Part shown: piece by piece, positions 11,074 through 23,324 of the stretch | How positions within the stretch are numbered: the stretch's first letter is position 1 | Layout of the letters: each line of letters starts with the position of its first letter | NCBI RefSeq assembly: GCF_958298935.1 | Contig: NC_084933.1 | Coordinates: forward strand, 1,657,001-1,721,000 | Reading direction: 5' to 3' | Length of the DNA: 64,000 nucleotides | DNA from: Phragmites australis | Taxonomy: Eukaryota > Streptophyta > Magnoliopsida > Poales > Poaceae | Position numbers and translations under genes: made by a program | Notes under the pieces: model-generated | The model's input: only the letters and a program-made list of their open reading frames with translations | What the model was told of the DNA's origin: nothing | Databases searched by the model: none

Positions 11074-12039
11074 TGTCGGTGATATGGGATTCGGGGGTTC
11101 TCGAGTCCCGAGGCCAGGACAGCGTGGTACCACATGGCGCCTTCCGTCGGGGATCACCTCCCCGAGAACCCGAGGGAAGCACAATCCGGGAGTGGGTGCT
11201 TGGGGTCAAGAACAGTTGGTCCTCGAGCACCCAGAGAGCCCCAAGCACCGGGCAAGCCCCATGCCGGTGGACCACGCAGGGACTCCACGATGAGGTGTCG
11301 GTCAGTGGGAGGCCCGATGCTGCATTTAATGGGGAGAGTGGATGGTCACATCCAACCACTCTCCCCCACGCCTGCCACTCTGAATACGTCAGTCCCTGCC
11401 GCCGCCTGGTAGAAAGGCGTGGGCACAATCAATACGGCAGGTCCCATCGCATGTCCCCTCGCGGGGCCCATGAAGAAAGATGGCTTGAAGATATCTTTGA
11501 TTGTTTCGAGGCTTATCGCATTGTTACATCAGACCGCGTCAGACCTACTCTGACCAAATGGGCTTGAGAGAGTACTCAGAAGCTGGCCGGTGGGTGCCCC
11601 TGCGCCTGCTAAAGCTGGAACACGAAGACCGAGGGAACCGTCCGAGGGATGTATTTTCAACCCTCTGTAACATCAACTGTAGACCAATGATGGTGACTTT
11701 CCATTTATTGTTTACAGGAACTTGTGCCCTCGTTCTGGACACTCCCTGAAGGGCCTCCCCCAGGTAGATAAAGGGGGGAGCACTTTGTAAAAAAACGAGG
11801 GAGACGAAAGGAGAGGAGCATTGATAACATATTGGACATACAGGAGTAGGGTATTACGTCTCCGCGCGGCCTGAACCTATCTAAATTCTTAGTGCATTCG
11901 TTTCTACTAGCTGACGATCCATCCTGCCTAAGTCCCACTCACATTAATCTCGCGTACGAGGTAGTTCTAGGACCAGCTCCCGGCCGAATCTCAAAGGGGG
12001 TCCCTCAGTATCCCTGCTCGCGGTGTTCATCCACCGACA
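11074..12039 (+). repeat. 3' LTR of the Tat-lineage element (966 bp)
   Basis: The LTR begins TGTCGGTG at 11074 and ends CACCGACA at 12039, perfect 8-bp inverted ends with TG...CA. It directly follows the antisense gene and internal region, as a 3' LTR should. The matching 5' LTR is not in the window, so target duplication cannot be checked. Confidence 0.8.
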
Positions 12040-12189
12040 CATCTCATATACACATTCTATCTAACATTCAGTGTGGTTTTTTAATTTTACTTACATGTAT
12101 TTATTGTATCATCACTTTAATATTTTTTGAGATTTTTGTTATTTTTATCTTAAAAAACCTCAGGTTTTTGTTATTTTTTTAATAAAACT

Positions 12190-12412
12190 AGGCTAACCAC
12201 CCCTGAGAGGGCGGTAGGGGCGCTAACCGCCCTCTCAGAGGGAGGTGAGGGGCGGGCACGCGGAGTGGCTTATCGTAGGCACTAACCGCCCTCTCAAAGG
12301 GCGGTAAGGGGAGTGTGGGGTCTAACTGTTTGAAAGGTCGGTAGGCATGCCACGGTGGGACAGGTATCTCTTACCACCCTCTCAGCTCCTTTCAAAGAGC
12401 GGTAGGCACCTA
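12190..12412. repeat. Cluster of GC-rich palindromes
   Basis: Versions of the palindrome AACCGCCCTCTCARAGGGCGGT occur near 12194, 12221, 12281, 12326 and 12371, separated by unlike sequence. Such arrays of a short self-complementary motif are typical of the subterminal region of CACTA-like DNA transposons. No terminal CACTA was found beside it, so the element is partial or unrecognised. Confidence 0.5.
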
Positions 12413-12999
12413 TTTATACAAATGTTTTTATCAGAAATCTATTTATTTAAATATTAATATTAGAAAATGTAAAAAAAAAACAGCTTGAAAACAAACCTTC
12501 TTCTTCGGTCCAATCCAAAATTAGCTGTGGGCTGAGTCTTGTGCGTGGCCCATCTGATTTTGGGTTGTTTTTCTTAAGTTGTTAAGTTGAGGTCGAGATC
12601 ATCCCAACTATATAAAACACGAGTTGTTTCATGTGTCATATCTTCTTCATACTTTCCTCTCACCTATTAAAAAATTTTAAAATTCGAATAATTTATCCAC
12701 TTTTGTTATTCACCCTTGTCTTCCCTACATCGTTACTGGCTACGGATATGCGACCGTTTTACTAATAAAAATAAAGAAAGAAATATGAGGAAAATTAACA
12801 GATAATCTTCTTCTCCTTTTTCGAATCTCATCTGAAATTAAGTTACAGCATCACTCCGAACGTATTCATTCGGTAATGCTCACATGACGCATCCATATCT
12901 CCATCCTTAAGTTTATACTTGATGTTACCGTATCTAATATTTATGTTTTCATTACAACGCACGAACACTCAGCTAGTTTAAGAATACCACCAATTTTTT
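12413..12999. other. AT-rich intergenic sequence, nothing recognised
   Basis: No coding potential, clear repeat or terminal inverted repeat was seen on either strand. Confidence 0.4.
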
Positions 13000-15900
13000 A
13001 GACCAATAAAATTTATCCTTTGACCCAGCTAGCTTCCGGACCAACCCAGGTTAAGTCTAGCACGAGCCCTGTTCAGACCCGGACCCACATATTAGGGTCA
13101 ACTCTTGACCATTGACTTTCAGTGGAGCCCACTGATCGGTAACTTTGGAGTTTCTGAAATTAAAACCGAGGAATATTCCAGCTTTTTTTCCTGAACTAAT
13201 CTCAGATCGATATTCCAGAGCCCGTATCTTTCTCCTGCGGACTCCGATTCTAGCGATTCTTTTGCCCATATCTATCTAAAATTAAAATTCATCTCTCAAT
13301 CCAAATTCCAATCTTAGAAACTCTCTTAGCAGTCTGTTTGGTTTCGTTAGTGTTCTATCGCTAGCCTTCTATCCAATTTGTCACAGTCACACCTGCCATT
13401 TCCTCGGCTGAAGCCATGAGGCGAGCTCTCACAGTTCGGCCATGATGATATCATCATCATCATCATCATCACAATCTATATTCGTTCACTATCAACCATG
13501 ACCATACTCCTAAGCTGACGGCCACCACTGTGGTCGTCTTCAAGCCAAAATTATCTGCGGCCATATCCTTAGTTAGATCCGAAACCGAAGGATCATTTGC
13601 GCTAATTTAAAGCGCGCGAATCCTCTAGTACGCCCCTTCCTAGTTCTCTGATGTTCGCTCATCTCCCTGACTGAAATAAAGTGCCGCTCAATATATCATC
13701 ATAGAATGTCGCCTAGGGAGCCTCGGAGTAGATCCACACAGCACTTATGACCTTAGCCACCTAGCCCGCACGACATCCGATAGACTAGTCTGTAGTCAAG
13801 GGCCACTAGACAAAACCCGATAACCAAACTTGGTCCAAATGGGCCGTGAATCCAACTAAGCTTAACACCATTTAGACCCATTGGTAACCCAGCCTTTTAA
13901 CCCTGTGATCGATCAGGCGGCCCACCAAACAGTGGGATCTATCTATCAACGAAGCCTAATAGCCAATCCCGTCGTCATCCGAGTGATCTTTATCCAACTT
14001 TCGAAAATCAGGCAATTCAATAAGGGGCTTTTGCAAATTTGCCACTGGTTTTTTATTTTTTGCAAGAATACCACTCGAATGACAGTTCTGGTGGTATTTT
14101 TGTAATTTTTTAATGGCAAGTTTGCAATAACGGTTCAAAACAGTGGAAAATTTACAATTGTCCCATTCAAAAAAAATCTTCTTATCCACAAATAATCTTC
14201 CCAATCCATCTTCCGAATGCCTTAGATTCTCTGATTAATCTATTACTCCAGTAGTTCCTTCACCCAAATCCATCTAAGATCTTAGTCTATCCATCTTCCC
14301 TAGTTGATAATGCCTAGAACCATTTTTAGTTTATTTAGATTCGAGTAGCTTCGTCGTCAGACGTAATTAGCCCTTAAGCTAAATAACATTAAGATAGATT
14401 AAATTGGTAGCCTCTAGGCGTGATCTTAGTAGGATAAGAAGACAACTTAGTTAGTAGCTAGTTACCAGACAACTAGAGATGGTCAGTAGGCCATAAGAGA
14501 TAGCAACCTCAGTTAGAAGGTCAAACTCTAATTCTTAAGGTCAATCCATTAGCATGCATGCACGACTCATAGTGTACCCTAGTAGATACCGTGCCTAGCC
14601 CTTGTACTTCATGTTCACATAGTAGTAGAAGACGCCAGTGGAGTCTTCCCTAGAGTTGTGACCCGCGTAGGTCACTAGTTTTGGTGTTCTTCTTTTGCTT
14701 CATTAATCTAGTTAGCTTTGTATTAGTTTGTTCCTTAGTCATCGTTTATTTGTTGACAATAGATTGCATAATCTAATAGATGGAACTTAAAGAAGCTATT
14801 AGAGAGACATGGGCCAAAGGGTAGGACTAACGAGACACTAGAACTACGACAAAGTTTAACAGGAGGAATAACTGCAAGAAGGCAAGTCCTAACTCCTTGA
14901 TCACGTTGATCCCATCTTTGTAACTAATTAAAATGACAAACTACAACCTGGTAATTATATATGCATGCTACCTTTGCTACTTTACTGTAAATGCTAGTGT
15001 TAGTTATAACCTATTTGTTGAATAATACCTTGATTGCTACTCACAATGCTCAATAATAACCCTGGAATATCCTCATTATATGATATAATGATGTTGGATG
15101 AAACCTTACTAACTAGTATGCTTAGGCTTGGTTACTCAGCTCTTTTCGGAGATGCTTGCTCTCTCCTTGGACAGCTTTTAAACACTTTTTATCAAGATCA
15201 TTTGCTTTGCAAATGGGTGAAATGGGTTGAGTGAATTGTGCTGTGTGTGGTGTTGGTGTTAAGAAAACCATAAAAACCACTTTGGTGGGGGTGAGCAAGG
15301 TAGTCCTTTGATGGTGGGTGCCTCAATGGAGCAAGTCCTTTGGGGAGGCTTGCTGATGAAGATGCTTGACTTGGTCATATAATGAATGAGTCATCGTGTT
15401 GTTGTGCTAAGCCACTCCAATGCAACCACATGTCCTGACTAGGTAGGACTTGACTTTTTTTTCTCCCGACCAAGATGGACATCCTACTAGGAGGGCTGAG
15501 AGTAGCGAGGATCCAAGTGACTAGTTAGTGCTATACTAAGGTGTTGTAGAAACCAGACGCTAAAGGTATAAGGGGACTGGCATCCAGTACCCTGGTGTTA
15601 TAGAACGCTAAAGCTAAAATGGGACAAGCATCCAGTACGAGGCCTCTAATACTTGTGATGTCTTATAGTAGAGTCTACAAAGACATGATGAATGAAGGGC
15701 CATGGTATAATTTCCTCCTCCACTTGCAACGGTTGGAGACTAAGTATATTGTGTGGATACAACGTACTACATATGCAGAGTGTAAATCTATTTGAATAGT
15801 TGTGTCCATGGTATGAACATGCAAAGTTATAGACTTACAAGACTAGCTTTATGGTGTGAGTACTCCTTGATGTGTGAGTGGGCATTGTTCCCATGTTTTG

Positions 15901-16272
15901 GAGAAAATCGACTATATACCATTGAACTAGTTGGGACTAAATGTCCACCAGCTAAAAGATGGGAAATGCGGGGTTGGATAGCTCCCTCCTCCAGGGCCAC
16001 CAACTCTTTTAATATCAATCAAACCTGGCTTTTCAACTATTTTAAACTAAGTGTTACACCTTAATTCATATTGCATGAAAAGCTTGCTTTATGCCTAAAC
16101 TATAGCAATTACTCCCCTTATGCATCTACCAACCTCTTTAAGTAGTGTTAGGACTTACTAAGTACCTTTCGTACTCAAGCTTGTTGTTTTCAGATTAAGA
16201 GATGGGTTTCAACCTCGTGTCGATCGAAGATGAAGAGTAGAAGTCTAAGGTTACATCCACACCTAAGTTGCC
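13000..16272 (+). repeat. Probable long 5' LTR of a Tekay/Del-like gypsy element
   Basis: About 3.2 kb without coding sequence lies directly upstream of a primer binding site and a gag gene, so it is inferred to be the 5' LTR. The left border is approximate; no sharp TG start was identified. Blocks such as ACTAGGAGGGCTGAGAGTAG (15488) and a GTACCTTTCGTACTCAAGCT (16162) stretch near the end resemble LTRs of grass Tekay/Del elements, which are unusually long. An (ATC)8 microsatellite lies at 13448-13471. Confidence 0.45.
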
Positions 16273-16275
16273 TGT

Positions 16276-16291
16276 GGTATCAGAATACCAT
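16276..16291 (+). promoter_or_regulatory. Primer binding site, initiator-Met type
   Basis: TGGTATCAGAATACC matches the first ten bases of the initiator-Met primer site and lies before gag. It marks the junction of the inferred long LTR with the internal region. Confidence 0.55.
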
Positions 16292-16429
16292 GCTCCATTC
16301 CGTTGTTGCCCTTCTGTTTGACCGGTCAATCATGGAATCCCAATACACAAGACCATTGTTTGCCCCATTCAGGTAATTAAATTGTTTGAAGTATGTATTT
16401 GATATTATACTATTGAATTCTATGCGTAT

Positions 16430-17876
16430 CAACTACTGATCCAAGAACTGATACAAGAGGCACAGGGGAACCTAAGATCAGGGTCCGACAAGAACATCAC
16501 CAAGTGGAGGCCTCAGATCAACTCCAAGGTGAGTGACTTGCAAGCCACATTGGAGGATCTGCGCTCCAAATTGGATCAGATCATGATCAATCAAGAGACT
16601 TCTCCCTACAAAAATAGTGGATTCACCTGGCAACTTCCTTGTGTGAGGCAACAATCAGGTCTAATGGCCACAATTCTGCACTACACGACCGGAGGTTAGG
16701 TCAGGGGTACATCACCACCCTTGAACCACCTGTTGTCACAAGTGTGAATAACTTTCAAAATCTCACTCCTATTCCTTTCGGATCTAGCTTTTCTAGCAAT
16801 TCAGGTCAATTGGGTTGTCATCGTAGTTGAAGTGATGTTCTTCCACAACTAAATTTTCCTCAATTTGATGGTAGTAATCCTAAAATGTGGAAAACAGATA
16901 TGTGAGTCCTTTGAGATATATAGTGTACCCATCCATATGTGGACTAGATTGGCCACAATGCATTTCATATGCTCAGTAGCTTTCTGGTTACAGTCGATAG
17001 AATGAAAAGTTCAGGATGCATCTTGGATATGTTTTGTGTAGTGTTGTCGGCATTTGTTTTGAAAGGGATCAGTACAGTAACCTACTTGGGAAATTATTTC
17101 ATGTGAAACAAACTGGTTTAGTAGTGGATTACATAGAGCATTTTGATAACCTAGTTCATCAACTGCTACCTCATGATCCCACTATTCATGCTGATGTTAT
17201 CACCAATAGATTCTTAGATGGGTTGAGACAAGATATTAAGGTTGTAGTACTTATTCAATGCCCTATGGATCTAGATACTGCTAGTTCGCTTGCAATATTG
17301 CAGGAAGAAGTAACCATGGATTTATCAAAGAGGGAAATCATAAGACTTGATGTCAATATCAATTCAAGAAGTTATGGCAGCATGAATATGCCATTACCTA
17401 TGGGAAATTTGAAGAACTCTCCTATTACACATACGGAAGAAAAGAAGAATGCAGAAGTATCAAGAGTCAAGCATTCTGACGATAAGCTGTCAACTCTATG
17501 AAATTACAGAAAATCAAAGGGCTTATGTAATAAATGTGGGTTGAAATGGAATCCAAGTCGCAAATGTGCTTCCAATATTTCATTGCATGCATGTGGTAGA
17601 AGAACTATGGCAGGTGCTGCAAGGTACTGACAGTCATGCTGGAATCCCTCTTGAGCCAGAGAGCTCAGACTCTGTACATGATTTGATGCAAATTTCAGTA
17701 AATGTTGCAAATGGTACTGACTCCCCAAAGACTGTCAGATTAATGGGTCATGTTCAGGGTTATGAAACTATCATGCTTCTGGATTACGGTAGCTCTCACA
17801 ATTTTGTTAGTGAGCAATTGGCAGTGAAAATATCTAATTGGACTATTCTCAAGCATCTAATAAAATTCAGAGTGGA
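16430..17876 (+). pseudogene. gag: Ty3/gypsy gag-protease, decayed and interrupted
   Basis: Pieces in several frames give a gypsy Gag: DLRSKLDQIMINQETSPYK, LPQLNFPQFDGSNPKMWKTD (16848 onward) and, from 17070, RDQYSNLLGKLFHVKQTG, VDYIEHFDNLVHQLLPHD, ITNRFLDGLRQDIKVVVLIQ and SLAILQEEVTMD. From 17690 a retropepsin-like block reads RLMGHVQGYETIMLLDYGSS HNFVS; the usual active-site DSG is DYG here. Reading ends at 17876, exactly where the left end of a minus-strand copia LTR begins. Stops and shifts show it is dead. Confidence 0.75.
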
Positions 17877-19322
17877 TGTAGGACTGAGGATGGTGACTAG
17901 AGGGCGGCGAATAGGCACCTCATAAATTTTTTTGATGGCCTTCTCCTATTTTGGTTACCCAACGCATCTCAAAAAATCAAAGCAAACTTAGGAAAGACAT
18001 ATCACACCAAAAGATCATCAAAGAAAGCATGGCTCTCGTGGATGTATATGAACACTACGTTCCTTTGAAACTCATTCCACGAGTCATAGCCACTAAAAGA
18101 TTGCAACTTGAACGAAGAACACTTTGCTCCAAAGGAAAGATCACCGGAAGAAGAAATTCTCCAAGTTGATGATTTAGAGGCAAGAGAATTCAAGACCAAC
18201 TTGTATACATTTGTAAGTGAATTTTATTCCTCTAGCAACAAGAAGAACAATTTCCTAAGGTGCAAAAATCTCAACTCAACACACAAAACGAAAATCACAA
18301 TCCAAAAGAAAAAACTCGTAACAAAGCAAGGGAGCCAATAGAGCAAAACTAGAAGGAGATGAACACAACTATAAGAGGCAACATGATCTTCATTACTTGC
18401 AGAGCACAACCCTCTTTTTGGCAGATTACAGAAGTATTTTGTTCACAAAAGCTCTCACATACACATAGGCTAAGCACTCCTCTCACCTTCCTTCTAAATC
18501 CCTAGCATACAAACTCAAATGGCTGGCTCAAGCCACCCATACAGCCCTACCCCTCTATTTATAGGCCTAGGGAGGTAGCTTAGCCCTTAAACTTTCTTGT
18601 TCCCAAAATTACCCTCACTTCCAATAGCCTCCTACCTACCACCGAAGTATTTTGGTACATTTTTCACTCTATCCATTGGATGACCGTGACGCCTTCACGA
18701 CTTAGCTTCCCTCGATGCAATATTCATGATGACGTCACGTGCACTCCATCCTTCCATGGTTTTGAGGCTAACTGCGAAACCGCCTTGCAAGAACTGCTTT
18801 GGTGAACTCTCCAGTGTTCACAGACCCCACCGCCGAACCTTTCGGCGTGTATATTTCTCCAGATAACTTGTTTGCACCCTCTGTGCAAGAAATAGTCTGG
18901 CGTATTCTCCGGCGTTCACATTTCTACGCACCGGACTATCCGGCAAGTGATATTCATCCAGACACATTTTGCATGCTCTCTGCAAGAATTAGTCTGGCAT
19001 GCACTGCAGCCTATCGCCGGACCATCCGACGTGCACTTCAAATTCTGCCTCTGAGTTGCATGCTCCGGTGTGAACCTCAACTGAATGCCGGACCATCTGG
19101 CGTGTACAAATTACCAGTGCTGGATCATCCAGCGTGTATAATTTTTCTGGACTCAGAGACAAAAATGTCGACTCAATTTTTCTCTGCAACTTTGGTTAGT
19201 CATGATCATAATTGCAACACATATACATGCTTTTGCAATCCCACAAATTAACAAACCAAATCCACAACCTTGTCAATCACTCATCACATATAAACCAAGG
19301 CACATTTCAACTTGGTTTCTCA
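17877..19322 (-). repeat. 3' LTR of a SIRE/Maximus-type copia element
   Basis: On the minus strand the LTR starts TGAGAAACC at 19322, directly after a polypurine tract, and ends ...CAGTCCTACA at 17877. The terminal CCGCCCTCTAGTCACC block (17888-17903) resembles the CACCCCCCTCTAGG-type end of grass SIRE-type LTRs. The U3 part (18780-19140) holds repeated CCGGACYATCCGGCGTG-like half-palindromes. It cuts a gypsy protease frame at its left edge. Confidence 0.7.
18554..18562 (-). promoter_or_regulatory. TATA box of the copia LTR
   Basis: TATAAATAG on the minus strand, within a GC-rich context about 770 bases from the LTR start, is a plausible LTR core promoter reading toward lower coordinates. 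Confidence 0.5.
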
Positions 19323-19335
19323 ATCTCCCCCTTGA
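19323..19335 (-). promoter_or_regulatory. Polypurine tract of the copia element
   Basis: On the minus strand ATCAAGGGGGAGA abuts the LTR start. It is the expected primer for plus-strand DNA synthesis. Confidence 0.7.
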
Positions 19336-20716
19336 TAAGTGCATTGACAACCCTTAAAGCACAAAGAATTTGATTTGAAGAGATTCCATAAGAGAAGCTC
19401 ATTTAAGTGACCAAAAACTCAAGAAAGAGCAAAAAAAAAAGGTCACTTGGCATAAGAAGATTGCATAAGCCTGAAGAGAAGCAAAGACAAGCCAAAAAAG
19501 CAAAAACTCCCCCTTAATGAATGCATATTTTTCATTACACATGATTGTTCTTTGTGATTTAGTGCATATTTTCTTCACAAAAGTTTAGTGCATATTTTCT
19601 CCCCAAAAGCTTAGTGCATATTTTCTCCCCCTTTGGCAATGTAAATATCAACGATAAAGCACCATGCAATGCATGAACATGCAATCCTAAGAAGCTTTCA
19701 CAAGTATACCACAAAGCATTTGCAAAAAATAGAAGCATTAAAGAGCTATAAAGAGTAGAATGTGGAGCTCACAATCGCATAAAGGCTCAAAAAGATATAG
19801 TATCACAAGAACATGAAGCTACACAAGCTAAACCTGAAGAATTATTAGCACATTTAGGTTCACATAGCCGAATCATGTTAAAAGTGACCACCACATAAGC
19901 ATCCACTCGTACCGAGGCAATACAAGCATTAATTACTAGCAAATTTCAATCTCAAACTAGGTAAAAAAGCATTCATGACAATAGGTTTTGCAAACACTCA
20001 CATATGAAATCAAGACTTAGTTAGATCAAGTGATTAAAGCAAAATAAATCATTTAGGCACATTTCTTTGTAATTCATTTTATCCTCAAGTTGACTTTAAC
20101 AACCATGGGTCCACTTTTTTTGGCAAACCACATGAAGTATCAATACAACCGCATTGGATTATATTTTAGCGCAAGAAACTTGATTGCTCAATAGAATTCA
20201 AATTGCACAAATTATCAAGTTTTCACTTAGATCAAGTCAAGTAGTGTCTTTGTGACACGAGGAACACATGTTCCCCCAAGGTTATATCTTGAGCTAAACA
20301 TTTGACAAAGACAGAATACATAGTGCAATGTTCCTCAATCCACTGTCTTGAACCAAGAAGCTTAGAGCAAGATATTCGTCAAACTAGCCTTATCACAAGC
20401 ATTGACTAAGCCAAAGTAATTATGAACATGTGATCAAGAATGTAGCATTTTATAGTCCACATGAATCATAAAATTGCCAACTTTCATCTTAGGAAAGCTA
20501 GCTTGCTTGAAATGTTCCATGTCAAACCATCAAGAGGAGACTAAGATTAAAAGCTTGCTCTGCACAACTACTCAACTCAGTCCAAAGTCAAAACTAGCAA
20601 CTAAAAATGCTAAAGACATACAAGTCAAATCTCAAGTAGCTTGATTATCTTACAAGATGAGATGCAATGCAAATGCAACAAAAGTAAGATAGAGTATGTA
20701 CAAAGACAACTCCTCC
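19336..20716 (-). other. Region between pol and 3' LTR of the SIRE-type copia element
   Basis: SIRE/Maximus elements have a long stretch here, sometimes holding an envelope-like frame. No open frame survives in this copy. Extra purine tracts (AAGGGGGAG on the minus strand near 19505 and 19630) and a 26-bp direct repeat (19561-19586, 19587-19612, partial 19613-19636, core AGTGCATATTTTCT) are visible. Confidence 0.6.
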
Positions 20717-23324
20717 TCATACAATACCACAGGGATGGCACATTCCAAGCTCTCCCCACAAATAGGCAAATCTTGTTGCATCTAGAGGCTTGGTGAAAAT
20801 ATCGGCAAGCTGGTGTTGGGTATCTATGTATCTCAAATCAATATCTCCCTTCTCATTATGGTCTCGCAAGAAGTGGAATCTCATATCTATATGTTTGGTT
20901 CTAGAGTGTTGGACTGGGTTATTGGCTAAGCTAATGGCACTGATCACTAGTAGAAATATGATTTGTACAGATAGTTTTTGAACTGTTTGTACAGACGGCT
21001 TGTTATTGGAACCGTTTGTACTAAGTTTTCTAGAGCTAAAAAAATCTAAATAATATTTTTCCTACCCACACCAGCCCCCTATATTATTATGTAAGCATGG
21101 TTGCAAGTCACACGATTTTTCACGCGAAATACCACGAGTGCATTTTCTAGGAGTTGAACCCACAACCTCTAACCTCGCACGAACCTTTCTTACCGTCTCA
21201 CTTGTCGTTCATTGCTGATCATTGTATGAAAATAATCTATATAAGATATATACTCAAGACGAGTGGGACACTATAATTATAGACGGTTCGAACCATTTGT
21301 ATTATTAGTACAAACGGTTCTAGGTTTAGAACAGTCTGTACTGCTCTTTTTTGTACAAACAGTTCTAATTTGGAACTGTTTGTACTATTACTACCAATAG
21401 TACAGACGGTTCCAAATTAGAACCATCTGTACAAAAAGGAATAGTACAGATATTTCTAAACTAGAATCGTCTGTACTATTAGTACAGACAGTTGTAGTTT
21501 GTAACCATATGTACTGTAGTGTCCCGCTTTGTTGCAACTTCTCGTTGCCATTTTCTCAGACGGTTCTAGTTTGGAGCCATCTGTGGTACCCTTTGTACAA
21601 GCGGCTCTATAGATCTATCTGTATATGGGCTTCCCACTACATAGATTCTGTAGTAGTGGGTGTTGTCACATAAAAGTGGAACACTATTGAAGTCTAACCC
21701 AAAATCCCTGAAGGTGGCAACCATCCACAAAATTTGAGAATAACTGCTAGCAACAACAACATATTCAGCTTCAGCAGTTGACTGCGCAACACTAGACTTT
21801 TTGCGAGAAGACCAACACACAAGAGAGATACCCAAGAAATGACAAGTACCGGAGGTACTCTTCCTGTCAATTCTACAACCAGCAAAATTTGCATCCGAAA
21901 AACCACGAAGAGAGATGGAGAAGATGCAGAAAACCAAAGACCAAATTCAAGGGTGTGTTTGAGATACCACAATATGTGCTTCACCGCTTGGTGGTTTGAT
22001 GTCCTTGGTGATGCTTGGAAGTGGGCACACAAACAAACGGCGAAGTGAATGTCAGGTCTTGTTGCTGTTAGGTACAGGAGGGAGCTAATTATGCTCATGT
22101 ACTCCCGCTGGTCCACCGCCTCGCCATCTTCATCCGGATCAAGCTCGGTTGAGGTAGTCATCGGTGTCACCAAAGGCTTCGCATCGCTCATGTCGAACTT
22201 CTTTAGCAAGCCCTTGTTGTACTTCATCTGGTGGACAAATGTGTCTTGCTTCCATTACTTAATTTTAAGCCTAAAGAAGAAGTTGAGCTCGCCTATCATC
22301 GACATCTCGAATTCTCTATTCATAGTTTTTGTAAACTTGAACACAAGAGCATGAGGGGAACCACCAAAGATGATATCATCCACGTATATCTGAATAAGTA
22401 GGAAATCATTGCCATACCTAAAGGTAAACAAAGTTTTATCAACCGACCCGATCTCATACCTATGCTCTAGCAAAAAAGACTTATGCCTATCATACCAAGC
22501 CCTAGGCGCCTGCTTAAGCCCATAGAAAGCCTTCTAAAGCTTGTATATTCTATGTGGATATTTGGGGTGCTCGAAACCAGGGGTTGCTTGACATAGACCT
22601 CTTCCTCTATGAAACTATTTAGGAAAATACTTTTGACATCCATTTGGTACAACTTGAAAGCATGGAATGCCACGAATGCAAGGAGAAGCCTAATGGTTTC
22701 TAGTCTAGCTACTGGTGCAAAGGTCTTTCCAAAGTCTATCTCCTCTATTTAAGTGAAACCCTAAGCTATAAGTCTAGCCTTGTTTCAACTATTGACCCAT
22801 CCTCCCCTTGTTTGTTTTTGAAAAACCCATTTGGTACCTATGGTATGGATATATGGAGGTGGTTCTACAAGGACACAAACTTAGTTTCTCTCAAAGTTTT
22901 CTAGTTTTTTCATGCATGGCATTGACCCAATTTGAATTAGAAAGAGTGTGTCCAACATCATGGGGCTCGAAAGAAGCAACAAATGTAGAATCTGTGAAAT
23001 GAGCATATTGAGCAGATTTGGACCTTGTTACCCTCTCACGAAGGTCGCCGATCATCAATTGTGAGGGATATGCTCGCTGAATGTGTCGAGGAGCCTCGCG
23101 TTGTGAGACGATCTCCCCCTCAAACGCTGCTGGTGTAGGCTTGAAAGCAACTGATGTGGAAGTAGAGGCTGCAGTACCATCTGCCAATGTCAAAGAAGCA
23201 GGAGCCAGCTCAGAAGCAGATGTAATGGCTGGAAGTAGTGGATCATCCTCATCATCACCGAGAGTTGGAAGGTCGCCATCTACAAATATGCTTTCACTCA
23301 TCTTCTGATCAGCTGCACACTCAA
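20717..23324 (-). pseudogene. pol: SIRE-type copia reverse transcriptase and RNase H, broken
   Basis: Read right to left: integrase-RT linker (HIQRAYPSQLMIGDLRERVT, 23060), NWVNAMHEKTRK, RT blocks [20 protein letters not shown] and LLIQIYVDDIIFGGSPHA (YVDD intact), then RNase H SDANFAGCRIDRKSTSGTCH, QSTAEAEYVVVASSYSQILW, LLCDN, an inserted CACTA element, and SAISLANNPVQHSRTKHID, LADIFTKPLD. Several frameshifts and stops occur (for example near 22500 and 22740). The linker end at about 23324 is cut by a gypsy fragment; integrase, protease and most of gag are gone. Confidence 0.85.
20945..21658. mobile_element. Non-autonomous CACTA element (714 bp) inside copia RNase H
   Basis: Ends are CACTAGTAGAAA (left) and, reverse-complemented, CACTACTACAGAA (right). 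The interior is an array of direct and inverted copies of GTACAGACGGTTC, about a dozen, forming long hairpins. Flanks are GAT (20942-20944) and GGT (21659-21661), a 3-bp target duplication with one substitution. Removing element and one copy rejoins the RNase H frame as CDN-TSAISLANNP. No protein is encoded. Confidence 0.9.

Noticed and set aside
16276..16291. tRNA-Met-like matches
   Set aside because: Only the short complement of a tRNA 3' end is present; these are retrotransposon primer sites, not tRNA genes.
18799..19251. 150-codon plus-strand frame
   Set aside because: It lies within the U3 of a minus-strand copia LTR and is built of CCGGAC repeats; not coding.
19561..19636. Regular 26-bp repeats considered as a CRISPR-like array
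   Set aside because: Copies are directly adjacent with no spacers and lie in the copia 3' region of a plant genome.
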